From Rehmannia glutinosa (Eukaryota > Streptophyta > Magnoliopsida > Lamiales > Orobanchaceae), in contig CM071925.1 of assembly GCA_016081115.2 (NCBI GenBank), forward strand, positions 10,954,441 through 11,018,440: DNA of 64,000 bases. The letters run 5' to 3'. The stretch's first letter is position 1. Each line of letters opens with the position of its first letter. Shown here piece by piece: positions 1-11,009 of this stretch. A model generated the notes under the pieces. It was given only the letters and a program-made list of their open reading frames with translations. It did no database searches and was not told the origin of the DNA. Made by a program: the position numbers and the translations under genes.

Positions 1-3000
1 GTCAATGTCGCCCATGGGGGTTATATTTGTTTTCATAATTACTTATATCGCATGGTTGCATGCATGATTTATTTGTGGACACTGATAATTTTATTCATGG
101 ATCAATAGTTGTTTTTGTGATCTTCAATTCGATGGGAGATGATTACCAGTCTTGGTGGCAAATTTTCGATCACCTTGAATTGAAGAAAATAATAAATATT
201 ACTTGGATCCAAAATAAAAAAATTAAATCAGTACCTAATTGTTTGCGCAATTTTATTGAAATGTGTTTAGACCAAACTCACCAACTTTAGTTTAGCCAAT
301 TTAGCATGAATATACGAAGTATACAGTATTGTCGCGACTTAGACGTGGATAATATTTTTGTGGATTAAAGAAAGTATTTGCACTTTATTTGTTTAAGCTA
401 CAAATGTGGGAACTTAATTGCTCGAAATAATCGCAGTTGAGATGCCGATGATATACTTATAGATCAAGAATTAATTTTGCGCTTTAATTTGTTTAAGCTG
501 CAGATTTAATAAAAGAGTTTAAGCTCTATTTTTGGAATATGAACTTACTCCCAAGTAAATACTCTAGTTATCCAAATTCGTTATCTGAGTTGAATTAAGG
601 ATATTAATAACTTATGTTATTATTAATGAAAATTGCAAATATAGAAGTTGATTATAAAAAGTTAAGAAATACACAAGTGAGTACACTTGTCGCTTGTGCT
701 AACCGACATAAACCAACTCGGGTGAATGTTGGAACAAGCATAATGTAGCTTGACGAGAGCAAAAGTTAAAACTAGAACTATAAATTGATCCATAAAATGA
801 CAAGTCGTATCACCTTATTGAATGAGGCAATTAAGTATCAACAAATATTAACTGTACTTATGAGATTGGTAACTTCGCTTGTAGTTGTACTGAGATGAAG
901 TTTGACTATTTATTTGCTCTCTTATTTTTTCGCTAATATTTCCAAATCTCTTCATGGGTGGATTGTAGATATTGGTTGACTTAGCATGTGGTTTTGAGAT
1001 TGAGCAAATGTGTATGACTATTATCGGGTTGTGCAGCTATAGAGCGCAGAAGAGGAGGCTAAAAAGAGTCACCTCAAGCTCAACAGTTGGTGTGAGCAAC
1101 TTGATGTGTCGATATAGTCTTACTCGGATAAATGCACTTGTAAGATATTTGTTGAGTGAGAATACTTGTCTATCTTCTCTTTGTGATGCTTGGCTTTAGA
1201 TACTATTTCTTTTAGATCTTCTAATGATATTATGGTACATGAGGTTAGGAGGACGATTGTATTAGCTCGAGGAGGCTTTATTGCTTAACTAGCTATGGTC
1301 AATCTCCCTCTGCATATTTTTTTTTTCAAGAGAGATAAGCCTACTGGAAGAATGAAAACTGACTATTTTTTCCTTTAAAGCTAAGTCCACTAAATTGAGT
1401 ATAGAATTATGAGTGTGAGGCACAAAATTAACGTATTATATTTTCTTTCATTGTTATTTACGCTATAAGTTAGTATATTCTCACTCTCATCAGTTAGAAG
1501 TGCCAAATTGTTTTGAGCGATTCTCAACAGATGGAGATGTGCTAATAGGGAGCGGAAATAGTGTGCCCAATTAGTTTGGACACACAGTTGAAGAAAATAA
1601 AGTTGCAAGTTGAATGATGGTTCTAAATACTTTGCAGCTATATGAGCTTGCGAAAAAGGGACAATCACTTCAAAATAGTTAAATTTATGACGGCGCAAAT
1701 TGATTTGTATATCTTGTTGCTGTCTACATCATAAAATATGATTCTTCAACCTTATATGAGCTATAGTTTGATAACAAGCCCAAATTAGTGGGTCTGCCCA
1801 TGTAAGTTCGAGAATATGTGTTCTCACGTGGAGAATCAAGTCGCACGATTTAGTTTTCCCCTCAAATGGATTTCGAGCATATGTGAAGTCTAAAGAGATC
1901 CTAAAATTATGCGAGTTGCAAGATCCTTAGAAGGCGCTCGTTCTCTAGCGAGGATGTTGCATTTTATACTCATCTAGTAATCGTTGGGATAGTGGGAGCG
2001 ACACTAAGTCAGTGGGAGCTAGTGTCTCACAAACAAAGAATTCTCAAATTCACGAATAAAAGGAATGAATATGAAATATTCCCCATCATCTATATGGGAT
2101 TGGGTGGGTATCCTTCACGATTACTTTTGTGGATGTTGATGAGTCGGTAGAATATGTGACTTCACTTGATGCCCTAAGTGGATAGTTGTTGCGAAGGAAA
2201 AGATGAGTCGAATGACTAAGAATAAAGTCTAAGAGCTTGTTAAGCTTCCTAGATGCACCATTTTAAACATGTGGTTTTGGAAGGTCGGTGCAATATAGAT
2301 GGATTGATTAACATGTGTGTAGCTCGACTAAGGGCTAAATATTTACGCCTGTTAGAAGAGCGTAAATTTTTGAGTTGTTCTCCCTTAGTGGTGAGATTGC
2401 CTCAATTAGCCTGATATGTTATCTATTATTGCCACTTTCGTCTAGGGTTGTTCTGGATGATTGATGTTGACATAGTTAAGTGAAGGTTGAATAAGGAGAT
2501 CTGTGTGGATCACCTGATGAATTCAAAAGTGGAGTAAGAGCGCATTGATTGCTGATCAAGAAGCTCCAGCTTGACTTGAATCATCATTGATTTCATCGAG
2601 CTATCATTTCGATAGGCCCATGATGATCAATTAATTCACTGAACATATGTCAAGAGTTGTATCTCACTATATATTGCAAAAATGTGATAACTGGAAAGAA
2701 CATGGAGTTATCGCCACTCAGTGTTGGCTGTCTTTATACTGCATGGTCAAAAATCATATTCTTAGTCAAGAAATGATATATTCTGAAGAAGAAAAGAAAT
2801 GTTAGCTAGTTTATGTAAGCACTGTCAAATTTTTGATGTGCCCTATGTGCGTACAGAATAAGTTATGTAGTGTGATTGGTGAGTGGATATCGAAGTGATA
2901 CATGGGCTATTGCGATGCCGACATGTGGGTATTTAGATATCTTAACAATTTGGTCTATGATTTGCTAGAGGCAAATTTGGCATCTTGAAATGATGCGCAT

Positions 3001-4194
3001 TACGCGCACATTCATGATGTATTTTGTTGTCTTTGTGATAGTAAAACTGCTTTGGTGTATGGTTTGGGCGCCAGACATTGGTGGTAGACCAAACATACTT
3101 ACTCGAGGCTTTACTTCACTTAAGAGATTTTGCGCATAGTTAAATTGTTCCCAGGCATACTTCTACGAGCGGTGTGTGCGCTGATCCCTTTTATGAGCCT
3201 TTGTTTGGAGAAATGCTCCAAAGGCATGTGAGTCATTAAGGATTAAGTAGAATTGAACATGGGGCCTATGAGAACATATTGTGATTAATGAGAGTGAGCG
3301 GATGAGACTTAAAAGATTGTGTCGCATAAGGAGGTTTGTGAATGATCACCTTCGCTTAGAGCGATGAGGAAGGTTAATAATAAGTATAATTAACAGTCGC
3401 CTTAGCTAGAGGTTAAGATGAGATCCGAGTTGATCAATTATGAAGTATGTCCAAACTTCATAAAAGCATGTATGTCGTTGAATGTGCAAACTATCATATG
3501 ACACTTTGGGAGTGACTACGAGTAGTACGCAGGTCGGGTGCTTGAATAGTAACTGGACTAAGATTTGTATGGTGTTCAGAGCATGACATGTATTCATAAT
3601 ACATGTGCTTTGAGGCGACCGCCTATGGGAAAGTGTCTGAATGGGTCCCTACTTCGTCACTGTGTGAGCCCATATTATTTTCTTATATCCTTTGGGACTT
3701 TGGACCATGTCATCAGGTGTAAGCTTGATGACGCTACTTTAAGATGTATCCAATGGCCATGTGTGATTCGATCTGTCGGAGCATATCTAGGAAAATTGTC
3801 AAGACCAAGCTAATTGGCATGTGGGGCTGAGGAAGAAATAAGTTAGTAACGCACATATGTTCTATGATTCATATCCCGGGCGACTATGTCGAAATGTGTT
3901 TGACTAGTGATGAATATAGATAACATATTTGAGTGAGTTGAGCATGCTCTACTTATATTCATTAAGGGATCTAGAGATGCTTGACTGAGTGTGACCACTT
4001 GGTTTGGGCTACATAGCGAGTTGTTGAATTGTAGGGCTATGTTAGTTTAGTGATGACTTAATATAACTCTCCTCACCTATACTTTCTCGCTTGGTCGCAC
4101 GCTTTATTCCATGTATGAAAGAAGAGACATGAGATGAGAACTATGAGGATGTGATTTGAATGAGTCGAATCAAATATATATGAGTGGGAGATAC
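1..4194 (+). mobile_element. Decayed Ty1/Copia retrotransposon, 3' part
   Basis: No intact ORF remains, but reading the + strand through stops gives Copia signatures in the right order. Around 2,180-2,270 there is the start of the reverse-transcriptase module (a KNKV-stop-ELVKLP stretch followed by W-FKVG). Around 2,900-2,960 there is GYCDAD, the first RNase H block. Around 3,040-3,090 there is CDSKTALVYG followed by TKHTYS, matching the Copia CD-A-TKHID block. Around 3,170-3,225 there is ADPFYEPL, the end-of-pol ADP-TKPL block. Integrase and gag are expected upstream; I could not identify them convincingly in 1-2,150. Stops and indels are frequent, so this is an old copy. Homology is by eye and the boundaries are uncertain; the 5' end is outside the window. 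Confidence 0.6.
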
Positions 4195-4745
4195 TGGGTG
4201 CAATTAGGTTGCATCCATATTTGAGATAATAGGGAGTCCTATTTAGATGAGGTTTATCTAGAAATCTCTCCCATTATGACTCTAACTGAGATATGGGATT
4301 GGGATATATATTGATATCTCTCCCATAATATCAGTCTAATTGAGAATATCGTCCCCAACATAAAAATAATAATCTTTCTCCTAAAATTTCTCTCTCGTTT
4401 TCTTGAGCATCACCAAAGTTCTCCAAGGGTTTAAGGTGTGCATATCCAAGTAAATAATTCTAGTAATTATTTACACCAATGAGAACGGCGGTTCGTGATC
4501 TTGTTCGTGGTTCAACCAATCTACGGGATTCGTTCATTGTTCGGGGTTCAATCAAGAGAAAGTTTGTAAATGGCTTAATCATGGATCAAATGAGGCTTGT
4601 AGACGGGCTCAATCTGGCTACGTGGATCGATAGTTCCGCTGCAAATAGGTATACTCGATCCACCTTATATGTGCAAATATGTGATTTATGTTTCGACCCA
4701 TATTTGCTAATAAATATAAAGGTCAGATATTCAACAAAATAAATC
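4195..4745 (+). repeat. Probable 3' LTR of the decayed Copia element
   Basis: The stretch begins just after a purine-rich GAGTGGGAGA, the usual polypurine position next to Copia 3' LTRs, and starts TGGGTGCAATTAGG. It contains alternating 'tctcccat' and 'gagatatgggat' segments typical of an LTR U3 and an AATAAA-like signal near its right end. The partner LTR would lie left of the window, so the call cannot be confirmed here. The right end is approximate. The 87-residue ORF at 4,479-4,742 has no recognisable domain and is treated as part of the LTR. Confidence 0.4.
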
Positions 4746-5854
4746 TCAGATACAATTTTGAAAAATTAAAATTTTACTAGATGAACTTTCAAGACATGAG
4801 ACATTGTCTTTGTTAAGTATTAAATTAGTAGTAGATGGCTTTAATAGATTATAAAATGAAATGGTTTGCTTGTAAAGCATAAAATTATTTTTCAATAAAA
4901 TAGGTTCAAATACTACTTTAATTTACCAAGAATTTAAAATTCATAATAAATTTTTCTAATTCAAAACAATAGATTTGGAGTAAAATGTTGAGTTAATCGA
5001 AATGGATATTTCAAAATCTCAAAAATTAAGACGTAATTTCTTTTAAATAAAAATTATTTTGATCGATTGAGCAATAGTAGCTTTATGAAAAATGACTAAA
5101 TATAAGTATCGTCGTCATTAAAAAATATGGCGACAAGAATTTTATTTTTTTCAAATACTAAAGAATAGATTTTTTGTAAAATGCTTTTTAATAAATTATG
5201 ATGAAAATTGATAGTAGTCGTTGAATTTGAAGCATTAAGTAATCAACATAAGTCAATAGTACTTTTCCGTTGTTAGGTAATTAAATGAGTAATGCTAAAG
5301 CGGATAACATAATATGTTATGTAAAATAAATAGTAAATATAAGAGTAAATTATCGGAATATTAAAATATTATATCGGAGAAATACCCGTAATCGTGTCGT
5401 CTACAGTTGGGAAAAATCCGAGGGCATCACAAACACACACACACAAACATACACACACACACATATATATATATCAATATAATATTCCAATTAAAATATT
5501 ATAATGTAACAACATCCCTTACAATATTTTTGAAATACTCGAGAAAATAAATATTAGAATATGAATAAATTATATATAACATGTTTTCAAGAATGCTGAT
5601 ATACAATCATTATTATAAGAAGTTATTTTATTATATCCCTTTTTTTTGTAAAATTGTAATACATTAAAAGAAAATAAAAATCCAATACTTAATCTAGTTG
5701 CAAACACAAAAGGTAAAGGCCCATAGTACAAATAACAAATAAAAAAATCGTGTACCAAGCATCAGAGTTGAATCTACATTATCATTCGTTTATTGTAGAT
5801 ATATATGATACACGGTTGATTGTAAAATATAAATTACTTCATTAAAATAAGAGT
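4746..5854. other. AT-rich intergenic stretch with microsatellite
   Basis: I see no gene here. A compound (AC)n/(AT)n microsatellite lies at about 5,431-5,474. The rest is AT-rich sequence with no coding signature on either strand. Confidence 0.6.
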
Positions 5855-6840
5855 AGGTCTCTTGTAGGACCGTCTTACGGATCCTATTCCGTAAGACGAA
5901 TCCTACACCCACCCACCCACCCGCCCGCGATCCTATGACCCTACCCGCCCGCGACCGTTATTTAAAAAAAAAAACCTACTTCAAATAGCTAGATTGGAAT
6001 TAGACTGCGACTATACATGCTTAAGGTGGTGTTCTACCACTACACCACTAGTGCTTGTTGTGCAATTTCAGTGTAACCATGTATATGAAGTCATTCATAA
6101 ATACGCCTGGTAAATTGAATAAAAATTAAAAACACTTCTAAATGAAGAGGCTAAGAATCGAACCCAAGTCTATTAAAAAACATGACACATTATCTCAATA
6201 AATGGATACTTATAAAAGTGTTACTTTAACTACATCATATTTATTTTTTATTTTCCCTCTTTTTTTGTTCCTATAGTTTGTAACTGTATTAATAAATCTG
6301 ATACTTATAAATGGATACTTATAAAAGTGTTACTTTAACTCTGTTATATATATATATTTATTGTAATATATTCATAATTTATGACTATATTAAAAAATAT
6401 GTTACTTTATCTCAAAAAATAAATACTATTACTTATAAATGTATTACTTTAACTCTATCATATTTATTATTCATCTTTCTTTGTATTTATTATTAAAAAA
6501 TATAATAATTTATTTAAAAAATAGATATTTTTACTCTTAAAACATGATATTGTGTCTCAAAAAATATATATTTTTACTCATAAAGGTATTACTTTAACTC
6601 TGATATATTTATTTTCCCTTCAATGCAATGTAATCATAATATGTGACTATATTAAAAATTATGATACTTTATCCAAAATAACCGATATTTTTTCTCATAA
6701 AATCAAGTTTTTTAATCGAGGAAGAAAAAAAAAAAAAAGGGCGAGTCGCTTTGACCCACGGACCGGTCAACAGATCCCAGTCAAATAGGACCCGTCTTAC
6801 GGATTGAGACCCGTAAAATAGTCCTACATGAGTTTTTGTC
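5855..6840. mobile_element. Inverted-terminus element with GTCTTACGGAT ends
   Basis: The left end has AGGACCGTCTTACGGATC followed by CCGTAAGACGAATCC. The right end has GACCCGTCTTACGGATTGAG and GACCCGTAAAATAGTCC, so inverted copies of the same short terminal motif bracket about 0.98 kb. The ends resemble a repeat family common in asterid genomes that carries GTGAGACGGTCTCAC-like termini (recollection, not a search). The interior is a tandem-repeat array. I could not find a clean target duplication. A related element lies at 15,424-16,125. Confidence 0.55.
6190..6710. repeat. Degenerate tandem array, unit about 100-130 bp
   Basis: About five copies of a unit built on 'ctcaaaaaataaat...acttataaaagt.ttactttaactct..tatattta' occur near 6,195, 6,297, 6,400, 6,545 and 6,660. 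The small ORFs at 6,311-6,496 and 6,552-6,788 are products of the repeat and are not called as genes. Confidence 0.7.
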
Positions 6841-6941
6841 TTTTAATAAAATCTTTTATATATGGTAAATATTATAATATACACGATCTCTAATAAACTC
6901 GTTTAGCTTGTGCATCAAGACATTTGCATATGTTGTTTATA

Positions 6942-7140
6942 GAGTTTATTGCATCTATGGTCCCATAAGATTTTTTTCATTACAATTTTAGTCCCACGTT
7001 TGCGCAATAGTCCCATAGGATTAAGATTGTTGCAAAAGAAGTCCCGAGATCTTTAATTCAATATATTTGGTCCCATAATTTTCAGAGGTTGCACCTTTGG
7101 TCCCAAAATAATTCATTTTACATTATACCCAATTTGCCTT
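6942..7140 (+). repeat. Left subterminal repeat array of the Mutator-like unit
   Basis: At least five copies of GTCCCA/GTCCCG at 25-40 bp spacing occur in this stretch (for example TGGTCCCATAAGA, TAGTCCCACGTT, TAGTCCCATAGGA, AAGTCCCGAGAT, TGGTCCCATAATT, TGGTCCCAAAATA). The array stops about 20 bp before the viral primer site. Confidence 0.7.
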
Positions 7141-7158
7141 AGAATTTTTGACACAAAA

Positions 7159-7170
7159 TGGTATCAGAGC
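7159..7170 (+). other. tRNA-iMet primer-binding site of the pararetrovirus
   Basis: TGGTATCAGAGC is complementary to the 3' end of plant initiator methionine tRNA and is the minus-strand primer site of caulimovirids. It is also used by many LTR elements. Here it is followed by viral capsid and movement genes rather than by LTR-element gag, which decides the assignment. Confidence 0.85.
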
Positions 7171-7663
7171 CCAGGTTTATTAAAAAATTTTGGTTATATT
7201 TATTATATTTAAGTAATTAACAATTGGTGAGGAGAATTTCTCCGAGAATATGGATCCGGACAATTGTCCGAGATGTACGTCGTACAGGACATATCGTTAA
7301 ATTTTGACGATGTATGCACAAGAACACCAGGATAAGATCGCATATTGGAATCACCAATATGAGATACAAGAACGCCGCAGAGCCGATAGGAAGCCTTGAG
7401 GCAATGCGAAATGCGAGCAAAGATATCATATGAGTTTCGGGACAAGAAACTGGGACCTTATATGTAGATCCGATGAATCGCCAAGAAGCGATTCATGAGA
7501 ATTCCCATCGAATAATGATTCCCGATGGAGTACCGAAATGGAACGAGATACTTCCGAGATACATCTAAGATCTCAAAGCAGATCTTAGAGAAATCCGTAA
7601 GACGGTGCGAATTATGGCAACCGCCATATTCATATACTGAAGACAAGTTCATCGATCCGAACT

Positions 7664-9405
7664 GATGGAGACGATGGTGAAATATCGAAGGAAACTCTTG
7701 AAATTCTTCATGATATTCGTAAACGAGTCAAGAACTTGGAGGACGTGACCGAGTTCTTCAGAGGAAAGAAGCGTATAGATTTCGGACAAGACTTATTTAC
7801 CCCAAAAAGGGAAACCAACCGGGTTATACGAAAAATGACGGACGATGAAAAGCTCATTGCTATCATCAAAGGAAAATCCATCATAAACTAAAAGTGATGG
7901 ACATGGAGAAGATCAATCTTAAAGATCTACATGACCTCGAGAATCCTTCGCGGGATTAGGCATTGTAGACTTAAAGATGAACGCAGAGATGGATCGGCTT
8001 TGATTACCTATGACCTCATGGTAGACCAATTCCACCACCGCCTCCAAAGAAATCCCAACGTTGCGAAAGTTCGGGTTCACATGATGGAATCCAAGACGAA
8101 AGAATGCATCACGCCGGAGATTTCACCACAGAAATGAAACACTTTCAGAACAGAGCTCGACCCCTCTTGCGGAACTCGAGTACCTCCTAGAAGGCCGAAT
8201 ATTCACCAGACGCCTTATGGAAGATCGCATCTAGATCCAATACATCCATATGGATTGATGCTAAATCGGATATTCCGATTTCAAAATCGAGAAGTCCTTA
8301 TTGATGAATGGGCATCAAAGAATGAGGATTGCAAAGAACCCTTGATCTTACAAAAGATTCTTTTCATTTTACTCCTTGAAATAAGTATTGAGGATCTCAA
8401 AGATTGCATGGGATGTGACCGATGCAAGTACGAAGAGTGCGGTCACATCGGAGAATCACCGAAAGGAATTGTCGATGATATGGCTAAACTATTCAAAATC
8501 CAAATTTATCGGCATAGGTTACTTTGAGGGATTAGAGGATGAAAAAAGAAAAAGATATAAACAAACCCTCTATAGCCCTGAGTTATATGATATTTGTCAT
8601 ATTGACGAATATATCAAATTGTTCACTGATCATCGTGGAAATCCAAGATTGGAGAAAAGAAAGCTTCACACTATTCTTTGCAAAGATTCCGAGTCTCCGG
8701 AGAGAAATACTTATCGGGAATACAAGGATGGAGCAGACTAGATTAGATACAAAGAGGAAGAATGTCTTTCTTAAAAGCCAAGTTATCCGAATGGTGTTAC
8801 CAGGAAGCTCTATACAGAATTATAAGAGATTACGAGGAATTAACAAAGCGCTTCCTCTATGTTGCGTGGACAATGATATCCCAAAGAGTTGTGGGAGGTC
8901 AACCACGGCGACATAAGAAGAAGAAGGAGAGAAGCCATCCATACCGGGGAAGCGGCAAGAAGAAAAAGGTCTTCATGGAGACCTGAAGGTTTTGGTCAAA
9001 ACAAAAAGCCCGGTTACAAATCGTGATAAAGACCGGCACTGGCAGAGTAGATCCTCTTCATCGTTTCTAATCAAGCAAGTACCAGAGAACACCGGAAGGA
9101 GAACTTTCGACGAGCTCACACCAGGGCCAATGAAAGTTTCAAAGATCAGAATTGCCGGACATGCGAGCAAGGGGGCATATCTCAACAGATTGCCCAGACA
9201 ATCAAAAACGAGGAGTCAGACAGTTCGAGGCTACACCCGAGATCGAAGAAGCTGTCTATTATCAAAATTTGATCCAGGTGTATCAATTTGAGGATATACC
9301 CTCAGATGAAAGCATCTATGAAGAAGAAATCTATTCTGATGATGGAAGTGAATCCAGATTAAATCGAGTGAAGAAGAAATTCTTCAGCAGACGGTCAGGG
9401 AGGAT
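7664..9405 (+). pseudogene. Capsid-like region with CCHC zinc finger, broken
   Basis: The coding signal runs over several frames. It starts with a charged, probably coiled-coil segment (about 7,665-7,880). A capsid-core-like stretch with an LIDEW motif follows (about 8,255-8,400), then charged segments to about 8,980 ending in a lysine/arginine-rich patch. A CCHC zinc finger lies at 9,153-9,193 and an acidic tail (DDGSESR) at about 9,340-9,360. In caulimovirids the finger binds RNA and basic patches guide nuclear entry. The finger is split: the first cysteine pair and the His-Cys pair are in adjacent frames, with the change at the five-G run 9,171-9,175. Assignment rests on the finger, the basic and acidic tracts and the position before the movement gene; no domain search was possible. 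Confidence 0.65.
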
Positions 9406-10050
9406 ATGTCAGGATTCCTCTCTCACACTACGGTTTCTCATAAGACTCTTATGAGAATTATGAAGGAAGATCCAAAGCTCCAGATATACGATGGTTTTAC
9501 TATCGGAGCTATGGAGAAGGCATTGGATAAGATTGGGTTTCGTAACAGAAAACACCAAATTATTCACAGGGTAACAACCGGAGAATTTGCTATTCCGATG
9601 GAATTTACCGGTAACCTGATCGAGATGCAGCTGGTCCCTATTAGAGAAATACAGGAGATCAAAAGCAGAGTTAAAAGAGAAGTTGCAAATACACTCTCAT
9701 GGATTCACATCGGAGCCATAAGAGTCATTATTAAGGCAACATTCAAGGAAGGAATAGATTCGCCACTCAATCTTGCTATTTTTGACAAGCGAATCTCACA
9801 TCTCAAGGATTCATGCCTTGGAGCGGTTACAGGAAATTTGTATGCAGGAAAATTAGCATTCAATGTCTATCCAAGAATTGCATACAATTTGGGAGATCGA
9901 GATTTTAATAGAGTCCTAACCCTTCATCAAGATTTCAAAAGAGTCGATTTGATGAAAGAAGAAATAGGCTTACTCGATCACATACAAGATTTTCTATGCT
10001 CTCTCGAATACCCATCATTCTCAAGTATTCTTGAGAAAGGAATTTATTGA
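9406..10050 (+). CDS. Caulimovirid movement protein (30K superfamily), 214-codon open stretch
   Basis: This is the longest open viral stretch. The central part has the 30K-type pattern: a hydrophobic beta-rich core with IHIGAIRVIIKATF, a conserved Asp-containing segment (LAIFDKRI), then GNLYAGKLAFNVYP and a following LNL/DF-type segment. In caulimovirids this protein lines or modifies plasmodesmata for cell-to-cell spread. The first Met in the frame overlaps the end of the capsid-like frame, so the ancestral protein may have been a capsid-movement fusion and the start is not certain. The frame ends with TGA at 10,048-10,050; protease-like sequence begins about 80 bp later. Confidence 0.75.
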   Translation: MSGFLSHTTVSHKTLMRIMKEDPKLQIYDGFTIGAMEKALDKIGFRNRKHQIIHRVTTGEFAIPMEFTGNLIEMQLVPIREIQEIKSRVKREVANTLSWIHIGAIRVIIKATFKEGIDSPLNLAIFDKRISHLKDSCLGAVTGNLYAGKLAFNVYPRIAYNLGDRDFNRVLTLHQDFKRVDLMKEEIGLLDHIQDFLCSLEYPSFSSILEKGIY

Positions 10051-10130
10051 AGTCCCAAGAATCTTTGAGGACTTTGTCGGTGGTGGTCTACCAGAAATCA
10101 AAATAGTCTCCAACTATAAAGGAGATTGAT

Positions 10131-10574
10131 ATGATAATTCAAGATCAACCAGTCTTCAACAAAAGTCGAAGTCTCAGAGTTGAGCCCAGAAGGATGTCTT
10201 TCCAGCAGGACAGAATGGTGAGTAGCAGCCGTTGGGAAGAAAAGAGACCAAGTACAGTTCAGCGCATCCCCGATGTTTTTAAAACAACAGGAGAGCTGAA
10301 ATGTCCAGAAGGTTGGCGAGAAGTTGAAGTAATATTCGACATCACTCAAAAGGATAATATTTTTCCTTGTGATGTTCTATATTATCTCCAACAACCAATA
10401 GTTGGGAGGTATCAAGGAAGCCTAAAGATAGGTGAAATTGAGCTTACTATCACAGGAGTAGCAGGGAAAATCCCAGAACAATTAATATTGGGAATTGATT
10501 TTCTCGAGGATCATAAACCTTGGGAAAGATTACAAGAAGGAATGGAGTTCACAAAGGGCGATAAAAGATACTGA
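10131..10574 (+). CDS. Protease-like module without a visible catalytic Asp
   Basis: This is an open stretch of 147 codons between the movement and protease genes. Its end, LILGIDFLEDHKPW followed by a G-EF-KGD segment, looks like the C-terminal half of a retroviral-type aspartic protease (hydrophobic, GxDFL). I see no DSG or DTG triad upstream in this frame. A complete-looking protease with DSG follows in another frame, so this may be a duplicated or diverged half-protease, or a spacer of the polyprotein. The function is not assigned with confidence. Confidence 0.4.
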   Translation: MIIQDQPVFNKSRSLRVEPRRMSFQQDRMVSSSRWEEKRPSTVQRIPDVFKTTGELKCPEGWREVEVIFDITQKDNIFPCDVLYYLQQPIVGRYQGSLKIGEIELTITGVAGKIPEQLILGIDFLEDHKPWERLQEGMEFTKGDKRY

Positions 10575-10578
10575 ATCG

Positions 10579-10960
10579 ATGACCACTAGTCCATTCTCCA
10601 TATACATTTCTATCGGAATGTTATATGTTGAATATAAAGCCGAGTATTTCACCGCCTATATTGATTCAGGAGCCGAGTATGTACTACAAAGCCGGATGTT
10701 TTTCCTAAAGAAATTAGAGAAGATTTACCAAACTATTGCAGGAAGATATTTCTCTAAAAGAATTCTTATTCTTAATAGAGAATTAAACAAGCGAAATCAT
10801 GATCGGAGGTGCAAAGCGTACCCCATGGTACAAGGTAAAAATGCCACCAATCTATTTCCATGATACAGTGCGATGTTTTGCTAGGAAACAACTTCCTACA
10901 AACATTCAAGCGATTTACACAGAGAAATCGAGACAATAAGACTTATTTTCACAACCTTAT
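10579..10960 (+). pseudogene. Aspartic protease (retropepsin-like), broken
   Basis: An AYIDSGAEY motif with catalytic Asp at about codon 10,663 lies in a frame open to 10,863. A C-terminal CDVLLGNNFL motif sits in another frame at about 10,875-10,905. Together they give the usual order of a caulimovirid protease, which processes the polyprotein. One frame change lies between the two motifs, and stops follow before the reverse-transcriptase frame. Confidence 0.65.
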
Positions 10961-11009
10961 GTGATCATAAGATCATTGTTCGAGATCATGAGAAGCATTT
11001 TACATAAAA

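Noticed and set aside
1390..1698. 102-codon minus-strand ORF
   Set aside because: No domain, no neighbours on that strand, and it lies antisense within the decayed Copia body.
5855..6840. Clean target duplication for the left inverted-terminus element
   Set aside because: TTAAAATAA on the left and TTTTAATAAAA on the right are only loosely similar AT-rich words, so I do not claim a duplication.
7159..7173. Possible tRNA-derived gene fragment
   Set aside because: Only the 12-14 base complement of the initiator tRNA end is present; no cloverleaf follows. It is the viral primer site.
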